From contig NZ_VYTY01000008.1 of assembly GCF_009821115.1 (NCBI RefSeq), positions 1 to 64,000 of the forward strand: a DNA stretch of 64,000 nt. The letters run 5' to 3'. The position numbers and the translations under genes were made by a program. Below the pieces are notes generated by a model. The model made no database searches. It had not been told where the DNA came from and saw nothing but the letters and a program-made list of their open reading frames with translations. The DNA comes from Nitrincola alkalisediminis (GTDB lineage: Bacteria; Pseudomonadota; Gammaproteobacteria; Pseudomonadales; Balneatricaceae). This document shows, piece by piece, positions 46,638-55,340 of the stretch (positions are counted from its first letter, which is position 1; each line of letters starts with the position of its first letter).

Positions 46638-48929
46638 TCAGAAGCGATAATTCATACTTAACCAGAAGTTTCGAGACTTCGCTTTAATATTGTAATCATC
46701 TCTATAAGTGGCCGAATAACTACCGTCAGCATTCTGTGTGAAGCTTGTCTGATAGCTGGTAAAGTCCTCATCTAAGAGGTTATTCACCCGCGCTTGTAGT
46801 GTTAAGTTCTTATTGAACTTATAACTTCCCCCTAAGTGGAATACTTCATAATCCTTGTAGAAAAGCGCAACGTCGTTGGCCGTGTCCCAACTGCGGTAGC
46901 GCTTAGAACGAGCTTCCATTGTTAAATATAGATTTAACGCCGAATTAACCTGCCAATCCAGTGTGGTGTTGAGCATATGTTTGGCAGTATTGTTTAAAGG
47001 ACGGCCTTCTTGCGGACCACTCTTTTGCTCAGAGTCTGTATAGGTGTAATTTCCACGTAAGGTTAACTGAGGTGTGATTTTATAGCGTCCTGCCAACTCT
47101 AAACCACGAATATCCACGCGATCGATATTAAACTGTTGCGAAAAGCTTGTGAAACCTAAATCTGCCCAACCCTCACCAATATTTGCGCAACGCTCTCCGG
47201 GCGAGGCAACTTCACAGTTTGGAATACTGTCTCCACGGGCAATTTTGTCTTTAAACTTATTGGCAAACACGGTTGCATTAAAATTGTGACCTTGTGGTGT
47301 GTCCCAATAAATGGCAAGCTCACTATTGATACTCGTCTCTGGCTGCAAATCAGGCGAACCGACAAACGGGCTGGTTCCCTGACCACCAAAGCCTGTAATT
47401 CCAGGAAATAAATCACTGGTTTTAGGCGTCTTGTAGCCCGTGCTCACACCACCTTTTAACGTCCAATCAGATGCTAGGTTCCAGACACCATAGGCACGTG
47501 GACTGACCTGACTGCCGAACACGTTGTGATTGTCATAACGAACACCACCTGTTAACGTCACATCTTCTAGGACATCCCAGTTATCTTCGACAAAGAGTGC
47601 CCACTGTTTATGGGGCTGCACCGTTCCTGAACGGAATCCATCACCGTACATACCAAACACACCGTCTTCTTGTTCAGCATCTATATACTGACCACCAAAA
47701 ATAAGCCAATGATCACCCTGTACAGTATCAAACTTAACATCCAGTGTTTTTTGACGTGTTTCCATCACGCGCGCTGGACGAGGCAAAAATGCATCCCATT
47801 CTGCACGCTGCACCTCTGTCAGATTATTTAAATTTCCACCAACTGCATCCCATAGATCTTGAAGACGCCCACGCTCTTCAACAGTAAATGGAAGCGTACG
47901 GCCATTATTATTTGTCTTCACATAGGAGAAACTAATATCACTATTAATATCACCCCACTCTGCTTCATGAGTGATCGACCATTGATCGCGTGTAAATTCT
48001 TGATTATCGACATAGCCTACCCGTGGCTGCACGCGACCACGTGATGCACGCCAAACAGTCTCTAAGCTGTCTAGTGTACCTAACTGACTGGAGTCATTAT
48101 CGTATCTCTGAACCGAGGTATCGTAATCAAAAATAATATCGTGTTTTTCATGGGGCTTAAAAGCAAGGGTTAAACCACCCGTCCAGTTGTTATTGTCAAC
48201 TGTACGCCCTCCTCCGCCAAAGCCTGAGGTGCGATTAAATACCGTTCCATCTGGAGCCGTAACGGACGCATAGGTCGGATTTGACTGATCTCGATCATAG
48301 TAACTACCGCGTACAGACAAACCCAAAACATTTTCAATTAACGGGCCGCTGACACTAAAATCAGTGGTCGTGTCATTGCCAAAGTCTTTGTTCGTTTCGT
48401 ATGTACGACTGTGGGTTATAGAGCCCGTCCATTCATCTGACACACGTTTAGTGATAATGTTAATGACCCCACCCATGGCATCCGCTCCATATAAGGTCGA
48501 CATAGGTCCACGAATAACTTCTATACGCTCAATCGTATCTAATGGAGGTATGTGGTTAAACTGATTGCCTCCGAAGCTGTTCGGATAAAGATCACCCACA
48601 TTGTTTTGACGTTTGCCGTTAATCAATATCAAGGTATAGTCCGAGCCCATACCGCGCATACTGATACTGCCTTGGCCCGTTTTATCTGATGTTTCTCCAA
48701 CATCAATACCCTCGACATCACGAACCGCATCCAACAACGTCATATAAGGTTTTGATGCCAAATCTTCCTTCGTAATCACTGAAATACTGGCGGGAGCATC
48801 GGTTATTTTTTGTTCAAACCCTGATGCGGAAATAACAAGGCTGTCTAATCGAACATCTTGATTTGCATACACACTGCCAGCCGCAACGGATATGGACATA
48901 AAGAGAAGGGAGTGATGGAATCGTTTCAT
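46638..48929 (-). CDS. TonB-dependent outer-membrane receptor (CirA/FepA-like), copy 1
   Basis: A 763-residue receptor with signal peptide (1-22, ending VYA), TonB-box-like segment DSLVISASG, plug domain (about 40-160: ITDAPASISVITKEDL, RIEVIRGPMSTLYGADAMGGVINIIT in parts) and a 22-strand barrel ending in the aromatic NYRF. Plug and barrel resemble catecholate siderophore/colicin receptors. It is a paralogue of the next gene upstream, with the same plug start FEQKITDAPASISV. No Fur box is evident right before it; a terminator separates it from copy 2. Confidence 0.9.
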   Translation of the reverse strand: MKRFHHSLLFMSISVAAGSVYANQDVRLDSLVISASGFEQKITDAPASISVITKEDLASKPYMTLLDAVRDVEGIDVGETSDKTGQGSISMRGMGSDYTLILINGKRQNNVGDLYPNSFGGNQFNHIPPLDTIERIEVIRGPMSTLYGADAMGGVINIITKRVSDEWTGSITHSRTYETNKDFGNDTTTDFSVSGPLIENVLGLSVRGSYYDRDQSNPTYASVTAPDGTVFNRTSGFGGGGRTVDNNNWTGGLTLAFKPHEKHDIIFDYDTSVQRYDNDSSQLGTLDSLETVWRASRGRVQPRVGYVDNQEFTRDQWSITHEAEWGDINSDISFSYVKTNNNGRTLPFTVEERGRLQDLWDAVGGNLNNLTEVQRAEWDAFLPRPARVMETRQKTLDVKFDTVQGDHWLIFGGQYIDAEQEDGVFGMYGDGFRSGTVQPHKQWALFVEDNWDVLEDVTLTGGVRYDNHNVFGSQVSPRAYGVWNLASDWTLKGGVSTGYKTPKTSDLFPGITGFGGQGTSPFVGSPDLQPETSINSELAIYWDTPQGHNFNATVFANKFKDKIARGDSIPNCEVASPGERCANIGEGWADLGFTSFSQQFNIDRVDIRGLELAGRYKITPQLTLRGNYTYTDSEQKSGPQEGRPLNNTAKHMLNTTLDWQVNSALNLYLTMEARSKRYRSWDTANDVALFYKDYEVFHLGGSYKFNKNLTLQARVNNLLDEDFTSYQTSFTQNADGSYSATYRDDYNIKAKSRNFWLSMNYRF

Positions 48930-49010
48930 GGATAATTTCCTTTCGGAGTTAATACAGAATTCAAAGGATTCTCATCGACAGTTTATTGTGATTATTTTAT
49001 AAAGGTTTTC

Positions 49011-49035
49011 AAAAAAACCGCCCTATTCGGGCGGC
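49011..49035 (-). terminator. Intrinsic terminator of the second TonB receptor gene
   Basis: On the minus strand CCGCCC / GGGCGG (49034-49029 and 49023-49018) with a 5-nt loop is followed by seven T. Confidence 0.9.
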
Positions 49036-49068
49036 TATGAAAAGTCTACACGTTGAAGTTTTTTGACA

Positions 49069-51282
49069 TTAAAAAGTCAAATTGGCGGACAACCACAAAC
49101 GGCGGCCATCTAAAACAGCGCCTTTCGTTGATGCGGTCTGATGACTGTACTCACTTGCGTAACAGGTTCCTGTTGAGCAAGCAAATGGCTTGTAGGATCT
49201 AAAATCTTTGTTTAACAGGTTTTCGATGGTTCCGCTAAAACGAAGATTTTTAGTCAATTGATAACTGCCACCTAAATCAAAGAGGCTATAAGCTTTGATG
49301 TCGCCAACGGCTTCATAGAGCGCCAGATCATCGGTACCAGCAGCTGGCAGGGTATTAAAGCGACGGCTTTCTCCACGATAACTCGCATTTAACCAAAGGT
49401 TGGCTTTAGGGGTTGCTTGCCAGTTGAGGCGCGCATTGGCCATATGACGAGGCGTGTCACTGAGCTTCCCGACGACCTGACCTGTTGCATCCTCAATTTC
49501 AGTTTCAGTATAGGTATAGTTAAGTGACAGATTCCAATTATCGGCAATCGGCAGTCGTGCCGCCAACTCTATACCTTCAGATTGCGCCCTATTTAAGTTT
49601 TCAGTCCAGCCCACTGTACGTTGATTATCAAAGCCGACTAGATTATAGCAATCAGCCGGGGGGGGATTAATCGGGTTGGTGCTACCTGTATAGTTGCAAT
49701 TATAGCGTGTTGTGCTGCTGAATCGGTCTTTTAAACGACTTTGGAACACAGTGGCATTTGCGCTAAAACCATTGTCTTGTTGGTAATAGAGCCCCAACTC
49801 TCCATTGGTGCTTTTTTCAGGGTTTAAACTGGGGTTACCAACCGTTGCGATCGTACCCTGACCGGATATTCCATTTACACCAGCATATAAATCATCAACA
49901 TTCGGTGTTTTATACCCAGTGCTAATTCCTCCTTTTACGGTCCAGTTATCATCAAGACTGTAAACGGCATATGCTCGAGGCGTAATATGTCCACCAAAGA
50001 ACTCATTGTGATTGTAGCGCGCACCCAGCGTTACTAACAACTGATCCATCACGGCCCATTCGTTCTCAGCAAACAATGACCAATCTTTCTGAGTAAACTT
50101 ATTGGGCGCCACACCATCTATCATTTCAGCATCCCAATACTGACCACCCACCGTTAAAAAATGGCTGTCACCGATGGCCTGCATGTATTTGGTATCAAAT
50201 ACAATATTGGTGGACTCAAGCTCACGCGCATCTTTAACACTCTTCCCAGGAATGCCTGTATTGCTTGGATTGTTAGGATTTCCGGGTATCGTACGACCAA
50301 TCGTTTCAGTTTGATTGTGCATCAAACTGGACTCTAGGGTGCCCTGACCGATACGACTGGTGTGGCCAATCGTAAATTGATCTCGATCATGGCGCAGATC
50401 ATCGGCGTAACCTCTCCAGTTGGTTGGCGTATCGTTCGCACTCAGTTTACGATTACTAGGATCACCGTTGTCGTATTTTTGGCGCGAAAGGTCAAAATCA
50501 AACCACACGTCATGATTCTCGTGTGCCAACAGATCCAAGCGCCCACCAAAACTGGAGATTTTTCCTTCAACCTTGCTCTGACCACGAGAGTTAAGCTGGA
50601 TAGTCTGCCCAGCAACACCCTGCGCGGTCAAATTGTAATCGTCGCGTTCAAAGTAACTGCCTCTGAGGGTCAAACCAAGCCGTCCTTCAATCAAAGGGCC
50701 ACTGGTGTAAAAGCTGGTTTTACGGCTGTCCCCAAACTCAGACTCTTCCTGAAGCGTGACTTCTTGAGTTAATGAGCCCGTCCACTCGTCACCCACTTTT
50801 CGCGTAATAATGTTGACCACGCCGCCAATTGCATCCGAGCCATAAAGCGTTGACATTGGACCACGAATTACCTCTATCCGCTCAATGGCATTCACGGGAG
50901 GGATGAAGCTGGTCGACATTTCACCAAATCCATTCGGAGTAATATTACCGGCTGCGCCTTGTCTGCGACCATCAATGAGAATTAAAGTGTATTCGGATGG
51001 CATTCCTCGAATGCTGATATTGAGCCCACCCGTTTTACCAGTATTACCCAATACATCAATGCCTTCCACGTCTTTCAAGGCTTCAGCGATGTTTGAATAA
51101 TTCTTTTGTTCCAAATCTTCACGAGATACAACAGAAATACTGGCGGGGGCATCGGTAATTTTTTGCTCAAAACCGGATGCTGTTATCACCATGCTATCTA
51201 AACGTACATCTGAGTTAGCTGAAACGAGGCTTGCTGTAGATGCCACGGCTACAACCAGTGCTTTTAGCTTAAATTGACTCAC
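49069..51282 (-). CDS. TonB-dependent outer-membrane receptor (CirA/FepA-like), copy 2
   Basis: A 737-residue paralogue of the neighbouring receptor: signal peptide (about 1-22), DSMVITASG, FEQKITDAPASISV, then plug motif RIEVIRGPMSTLYGSDAIGG and a barrel ending in NLTF. Loops differ more than the plug, suggesting separate ligands after duplication. A cysteine pair in CSTGTC near the C-terminus and another in the region NCNYTG ... DC probably make extracellular disulfides. A Fur-like palindrome is about 70 bp upstream, so iron repression is expected. Confidence 0.9.
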   Translation of the reverse strand: MSQFKLKALVVAVASTASLVSANSDVRLDSMVITASGFEQKITDAPASISVVSREDLEQKNYSNIAEALKDVEGIDVLGNTGKTGGLNISIRGMPSEYTLILIDGRRQGAAGNITPNGFGEMSTSFIPPVNAIERIEVIRGPMSTLYGSDAIGGVVNIITRKVGDEWTGSLTQEVTLQEESEFGDSRKTSFYTSGPLIEGRLGLTLRGSYFERDDYNLTAQGVAGQTIQLNSRGQSKVEGKISSFGGRLDLLAHENHDVWFDFDLSRQKYDNGDPSNRKLSANDTPTNWRGYADDLRHDRDQFTIGHTSRIGQGTLESSLMHNQTETIGRTIPGNPNNPSNTGIPGKSVKDARELESTNIVFDTKYMQAIGDSHFLTVGGQYWDAEMIDGVAPNKFTQKDWSLFAENEWAVMDQLLVTLGARYNHNEFFGGHITPRAYAVYSLDDNWTVKGGISTGYKTPNVDDLYAGVNGISGQGTIATVGNPSLNPEKSTNGELGLYYQQDNGFSANATVFQSRLKDRFSSTTRYNCNYTGSTNPINPPPADCYNLVGFDNQRTVGWTENLNRAQSEGIELAARLPIADNWNLSLNYTYTETEIEDATGQVVGKLSDTPRHMANARLNWQATPKANLWLNASYRGESRRFNTLPAAGTDDLALYEAVGDIKAYSLFDLGGSYQLTKNLRFSGTIENLLNKDFRSYKPFACSTGTCYASEYSHQTASTKGAVLDGRRLWLSANLTF

Positions 51283-51346
51283 GAAAGAACTCCATTATAC
51301 CAGCAGGTATTCTAAAATTTCGAAACTAACAATAAATTTATACGTA

Positions 51347-51365
51347 TTGATAATGCTTATCGTTC
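51347..51365. promoter_or_regulatory. Fur-box-like operator upstream of TonB receptor copy 2
   Basis: GATAATGCTTATCGTT (51349-51364) matches the Fur half-site GATAAT with an inverted partner. It lies in the 232-bp gap between hutZ and the receptor, 65 bp before the latter's start. Confidence 0.7.
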
Positions 51366-51514
51366 ATTTCAAGATTCTAAACATGTTTACTGATAATAGC
51401 CATTACTTAACATAACTTTACAAATAAATTTGTAACGGCACGGAACTTAATTAGAAAAGATGAAACAGGGGGGGTAAGGTACGTTATCTTCTGATTGACA
51501 ACGCACCTCGTCGA

Positions 51515-52036
51515 TTAAGACACTTTGCGCTGATGGCCTTCTTTTAGGTGAACGAAACTGACAAGATCATCACCGGATACTTGATAGGCTTGACCAAACC
51601 CTTTTACATACAATCCTTGCTTTGGCATGAGTCGATATAAGCGGAAATCACCCAATTGCGACAAGTTCACGACGATCTCGCCTTGGCGCTGCGAAAGTGC
51701 CTCAATAGCTTGCGACCATTGCGAGGTATCACGTTTGATCTCCTCTGCTACAGCATCAAAGGTTAAACGTTTGCGTGCGTAGATTTGGCGAGAATCGTTT
51801 TCATCGGCAATCAACATAATGGATACATTTGGGCACACCTGTAAATTCTGACCATGACGTGCAATATCACTCACCAATATGTAGTAGCCATTTTCCATAA
51901 GAACAAAGGGAGCATAACTTACATTGGGCTGATGATCGTCATTCAGTGTTGCCATCAATAGGGTTTTACAACTGTCTCGAAAGTCTCTAATTTCCGGCTC
52001 TAGACGTTCTTGTAGTTTTGCTGTTGTATCATTCAT
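51515..52036 (-). CDS. hutZ: Heme utilisation protein HutZ/HugZ family
   Basis: A 173-residue split-barrel flavin-reductase-like protein; HutZ/HugZ proteins bind heme and degrade it in the cytoplasm. The sequence covers the whole family length, with LLMATLNDDHQPNVSYAPFV at the start of the barrel (key part NVSYAPF) and a C-terminal histidine segment HLKEGH that probably includes the heme-ligand His. It is last in the heme operon, 22 bp after hmuV. The radical-SAM partner HutW is not in the window. Confidence 0.88.
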   Translation of the reverse strand: MNDTTAKLQERLEPEIRDFRDSCKTLLMATLNDDHQPNVSYAPFVLMENGYYILVSDIARHGQNLQVCPNVSIMLIADENDSRQIYARKRLTFDAVAEEIKRDTSQWSQAIEALSQRQGEIVVNLSQLGDFRLYRLMPKQGLYVKGFGQAYQVSGDDLVSFVHLKEGHQRKVS

Positions 52037-52058
52037 CTACATTTACCTATATTAAAAT

Positions 52059-52847
52059 TTATGCAACCAACGAATAGTGAGCTGGGATGACCAAAGGCCA
52101 TCCACCGGGATGTTCAATAACGTCTATTGGATACTCATATACCTCGGTTAATTGAGTTGCATCCAGCACCTCTTTCACCCCTCCTAACGCAACACCGCGA
52201 CCCGCCTTCATCAGCAGGATACGATCTGCGTATTGAGCCGCAAGGTTCAAATCATGGAGAATAACCAACACCGCACGATTTTTTTCTTTAGCCATGTTTT
52301 TGAGCACTTGAAACACTTGATGCTGGTGGGTTAAATCAAGGCTCGACGTGCATTCATCAAGGAACAGATATTGGGGTTCTTGAATCGGAAGTGTTTCTAA
52401 TTGCGAAATGACTCTGGCCAATTGCACACGCTGTTGCTCACCACCGGATAACGACAAATAGTTGCGGTGGCGCAGGTGTTCAGCGTCAAAAAGTGACAAC
52501 ATCTGCTGGATATGTGTATTTCGTAATGCGCTTGGCATAGGGTGACGTAAACTGGTCTCAATCACCTCTTCGACCGAAAACGCAAAGGTGAGTTGCACAA
52601 ACTGCGGCATAACGGCTCGATACTTAGCCAAGGATGCGGGAGTCCAATGTTTCAAGCGCTTACCATTAAGCGAAATGCAATGGGCGAGTTCAGAAATATC
52701 GCCACTGAGGGCTTTTAGCAAGGTTGACTTACCTGCTCCATTTGGCCCGAGCACAGCTAACATTTCTCCAGGCTTCAATGTCAGACTGACATCATCCAAT
52801 ATGATCTTTTGCCCGATCGATAAATGGAGTTGATTTGCGCACAGCAT
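52059..52847 (-). CDS. hmuV: Heme ABC importer ATPase
   Basis: A 262-residue ATPase with Walker A GPNGAGKST, signature LSGGEQQRVQLARV, Walker B YLFLDECTSSLD (Cys in place of Pro after Glu) and H-loop ILHDLNLAAQY. It powers HmuU to bring heme from the periplasm to the cytoplasm. One base separates the hmuU stop from its ATG, so the two are translationally linked. Confidence 0.93.
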   Translation of the reverse strand: MLCANQLHLSIGQKIILDDVSLTLKPGEMLAVLGPNGAGKSTLLKALSGDISELAHCISLNGKRLKHWTPASLAKYRAVMPQFVQLTFAFSVEEVIETSLRHPMPSALRNTHIQQMLSLFDAEHLRHRNYLSLSGGEQQRVQLARVISQLETLPIQEPQYLFLDECTSSLDLTHQHQVFQVLKNMAKEKNRAVLVILHDLNLAAQYADRILLMKAGRGVALGGVKEVLDATQLTEVYEYPIDVIEHPGGWPLVIPAHYSLVA

Positions 52848-52848
52848 A

Positions 52849-53883
52849 TTAGAACCCCGACTTTGCTCTTTGCTTTAACAGAAGACCTAAGAAAAAAGGC
52901 CCGCCAACGGATGCCATCACCAGACCGATCGGTAATTCAGCAGGTGCAATCAAAAGACGTGCAACAATATCGGATAACACAACCAGCAATGCACCCATCA
53001 TAGCACTCAACGGAAGAACCCAACGATGATCAGGCCCTGTGAGCAAGCGGACTAAATGCGGTGCCACCAATCCAACAAAGCCTATCACGCCACTGACCGC
53101 CACCGCCGAGCCAACAGCCAATGCCGTCAATGCAATCACAATCTGTTTCATACGTTTTACATTAAAGCCCATATGATGGCTCACGGTTTCACCCATAAGA
53201 AATGCATTCAAGGCACGGGAAAAAAATGGCAAACAACAGCAAGCAACCAAAATTGGGATTCCTGCCATGGCAACGTCTACCCAAGATGCACTGGCTAAAG
53301 ATCCCATGGACCAGAAGGTTAAGCTACGCAGTGCCTCATCCGAAGCGTAATAGGTCAAAACACCCGAAATCGCACCCGTAATGGCATTAATTGCAACGCC
53401 GGCAAGCAGCATGGTCGCAATATCGGTTCGTCCTTGAAAAGTCGCGACTTTATAGATAACCCAAGTAACGAGCACACCTCCCATAAACGCTGCTAGCGGC
53501 AATGCAAAATACCCCCAAAAACTCATCCATTGTTTGAGGTAGGTTCCACCCAGAACAATCACTAAAATGGCGGCCAAGGCAGCCCCGCTGGAAACACCAA
53601 CCAAGCCAGGATCCGCTAAAGGATTGCGAAACAAGCCTTGCATTGATGCCCCAGCAATTGCCAACCCAGCACCAACAATAGCGCCTAACAAAACCCGTGG
53701 AAGCCGAATATCCAGAACGACTAGGCGTGCAAAGGCATCGTCAATTGATCCTGTTAAAACCCCCAAGACTTGCCATATATTGAGCGAGATCGCACCTTGA
53801 GTTAAAGACAGACTTAATGTCACCATCAAAGCAATCAACAAACCATACGCCGCATATTTCTGTGACGTGATTATTCGTTCCAT
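52849..53883 (-). CDS. hmuU: Heme ABC importer permease
   Basis: A 344-residue FecCD/BtuC-type permease with about ten spans; family marks are RLPRVLLGAIVGAGLAIAGASMQGLFRNPLADP (key RLPR and NPLADP), GxxSGAALA, and GFVGLVAPHLVRLLTG in the coupling region. It overlaps hmuT by 13 bp. Together with HmuT and HmuV it makes a complete importer. Confidence 0.94.
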   Translation of the reverse strand: MERIITSQKYAAYGLLIALMVTLSLSLTQGAISLNIWQVLGVLTGSIDDAFARLVVLDIRLPRVLLGAIVGAGLAIAGASMQGLFRNPLADPGLVGVSSGAALAAILVIVLGGTYLKQWMSFWGYFALPLAAFMGGVLVTWVIYKVATFQGRTDIATMLLAGVAINAITGAISGVLTYYASDEALRSLTFWSMGSLASASWVDVAMAGIPILVACCCLPFFSRALNAFLMGETVSHHMGFNVKRMKQIVIALTALAVGSAVAVSGVIGFVGLVAPHLVRLLTGPDHRWVLPLSAMMGALLVVLSDIVARLLIAPAELPIGLVMASVGGPFFLGLLLKQRAKSGF

Positions 53884-54779
53884 GCAGCAAACCTATCGAG
53901 TAACTTTTTGTTATTAGAAGAATTTAGATTGACTTGTTGATACAAATCTTCAATTTGAGCGGGCAAGTCTGGTCCAAAACTCAGAAGTCGTGCATCGACA
54001 ACTAAGACATTTTTCTGCTGGCCAGCGCGTGTCAAACGTATGGCAGGATCCTGCAGAACTTGCTCAATTCCACCGCCCATGTCGGCACCTTGAGACATGG
54101 TGATGATAATGTCAGGATTCGCCCGTATCAGTGCTTCTGCGGATACTGATTGGTAATTTTGAACCTGATCTGAAAATGGATTATGCAAACCTGCCATTCG
54201 CAACAACGCATCCGCTCGGCTGCCACTGCCCGCAACCATCATGCTGCCATTTCGAATACCCAACACAAAAATAGCGCTAACCGGTTCCTGGTGCTGCGCT
54301 GTAATTGCATCCTGTATCCGCATCATCTCGGCGTCTAGTGATGCAACCAGTTCAACACCCTTTTCATATTGTTCAACAATGCGTGCAACCGATAGGATCT
54401 TTTGTTGAACACCTTGCAAAGAGTAATCATTCTCGATTATATGAACATTAACACCTGCTGCTTTTAATTGATCAAGCACAGATTGAGGTTGAGCGTCAGC
54501 CGTAACTAAAATTAAATCCGGCTGCAAAGACAACAAGCCTTCTGAAGAGAGCTGTCTCATGTAGCCAACATCAGGCAACTCTTTGGCCGCTTCTGGCCAA
54601 ATGCTCGTCGTGTCTCGCCCAACCAAGCGATGCTGCTGCTCTAATGCATACAGAATTTCAGTGATGGACCCATCAACTGAGACAATTTTTTGGTACGAGT
54701 CCGAATACGCATTCAAACTGACCAATACAGCACAAAGCATCATCGGAAGCTGTTTTGTTAAACGATTATTAAGCAACAT
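53871..54779 (-). CDS. hmuT: Periplasmic heme-binding protein
   Basis: A 302-residue type III binding protein with signal peptide (1-26, ending YSDS) and the family stretch RLVGRDTTSIWPEAAKELPDVGYMRQLS (position 51-78, shortened here to GRDTTSIWP and DVGYMRQLS). Trp61 stands where, from memory, PhuT/ShuT-type proteins have the heme-ligating Tyr. It delivers heme to HmuUV. The start overlaps the hutX 3' end by 11 bp with AAGG upstream. Confidence 0.9.
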   Translation of the reverse strand: MLLNNRLTKQLPMMLCAVLVSLNAYSDSYQKIVSVDGSITEILYALEQQHRLVGRDTTSIWPEAAKELPDVGYMRQLSSEGLLSLQPDLILVTADAQPQSVLDQLKAAGVNVHIIENDYSLQGVQQKILSVARIVEQYEKGVELVASLDAEMMRIQDAITAQHQEPVSAIFVLGIRNGSMMVAGSGSRADALLRMAGLHNPFSDQVQNYQSVSAEALIRANPDIIITMSQGADMGGGIEQVLQDPAIRLTRAGQQKNVLVVDARLLSFGPDLPAQIEDLYQQVNLNSSNNKKLLDRFAAWNE

Positions 54780-55284
54780 TCTGACCTTCCTTCAACGCAT
54801 GAAAAGCGGCGATTTGATGAGTGAAAATATCTCCTTTATCATCTCTCCCCAAATAGATTTTAAAAATACATGCACCATCCTCTGCGTAAAATAAAATGGC
54901 ATGTGTCTCTTTTCCCCTTAATGGTCGGCTCAACAAGGCAATATCCGTTACGGCATCAAGTTTTAAATGCCCTTCCAAACCGCCACCACCTCCTTGCAGG
55001 TTGTAATAGCCAAAACCAAGCTTGCCCTTGGGAAAAGCGTCTTTGAATTCAAAGACAAACCCCTTTACCTCTATTATTGTGGTCACCTTACCCCAATCTG
55101 AGATACTCTCCAGAATGGACTGCGCCATTAGACCGGGCAAAGCCACAAACTCATCGGCACCAAACTGGCTAACAATCTCCCACTCCGACACACCTAGCTG
55201 CCTTGCCATTTCCACAGGTCGAACCATTGGCTGCGAGGCTAAAAGTTCGCTAATACGATCCGATAGCGTTAATTCAGAACTCAT
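54769..55284 (-). CDS. hutX: Cytoplasmic heme carrier HutX/ChuX family
   Basis: A 171-residue protein of the HutX/HuvX group: N-terminal helices (LASQPMVRPVEMARQLGVSEWEI, key VRPVEMARQLGVSE), then a beta core with VTTIIEVKGFVFEF and FGYYNLQGGGGGLEGHL, the latter a family hallmark. HutX receives heme and hands it to HutZ. It is the second gene after the heme receptor, 56 bp away. AAGGTGAT precedes ATG. Confidence 0.92.
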   Translation of the reverse strand: MSSELTLSDRISELLASQPMVRPVEMARQLGVSEWEIVSQFGADEFVALPGLMAQSILESISDWGKVTTIIEVKGFVFEFKDAFPKGKLGFGYYNLQGGGGGLEGHLKLDAVTDIALLSRPLRGKETHAILFYAEDGACIFKIYLGRDDKGDIFTHQIAAFHALKEGQNVA

Positions 55285-55340
55285 ACATCACCTTTGTTAG
55301 TAAATTGAGGGCAAGGTTACCCTCGCCCTCTTCAGTCTCT

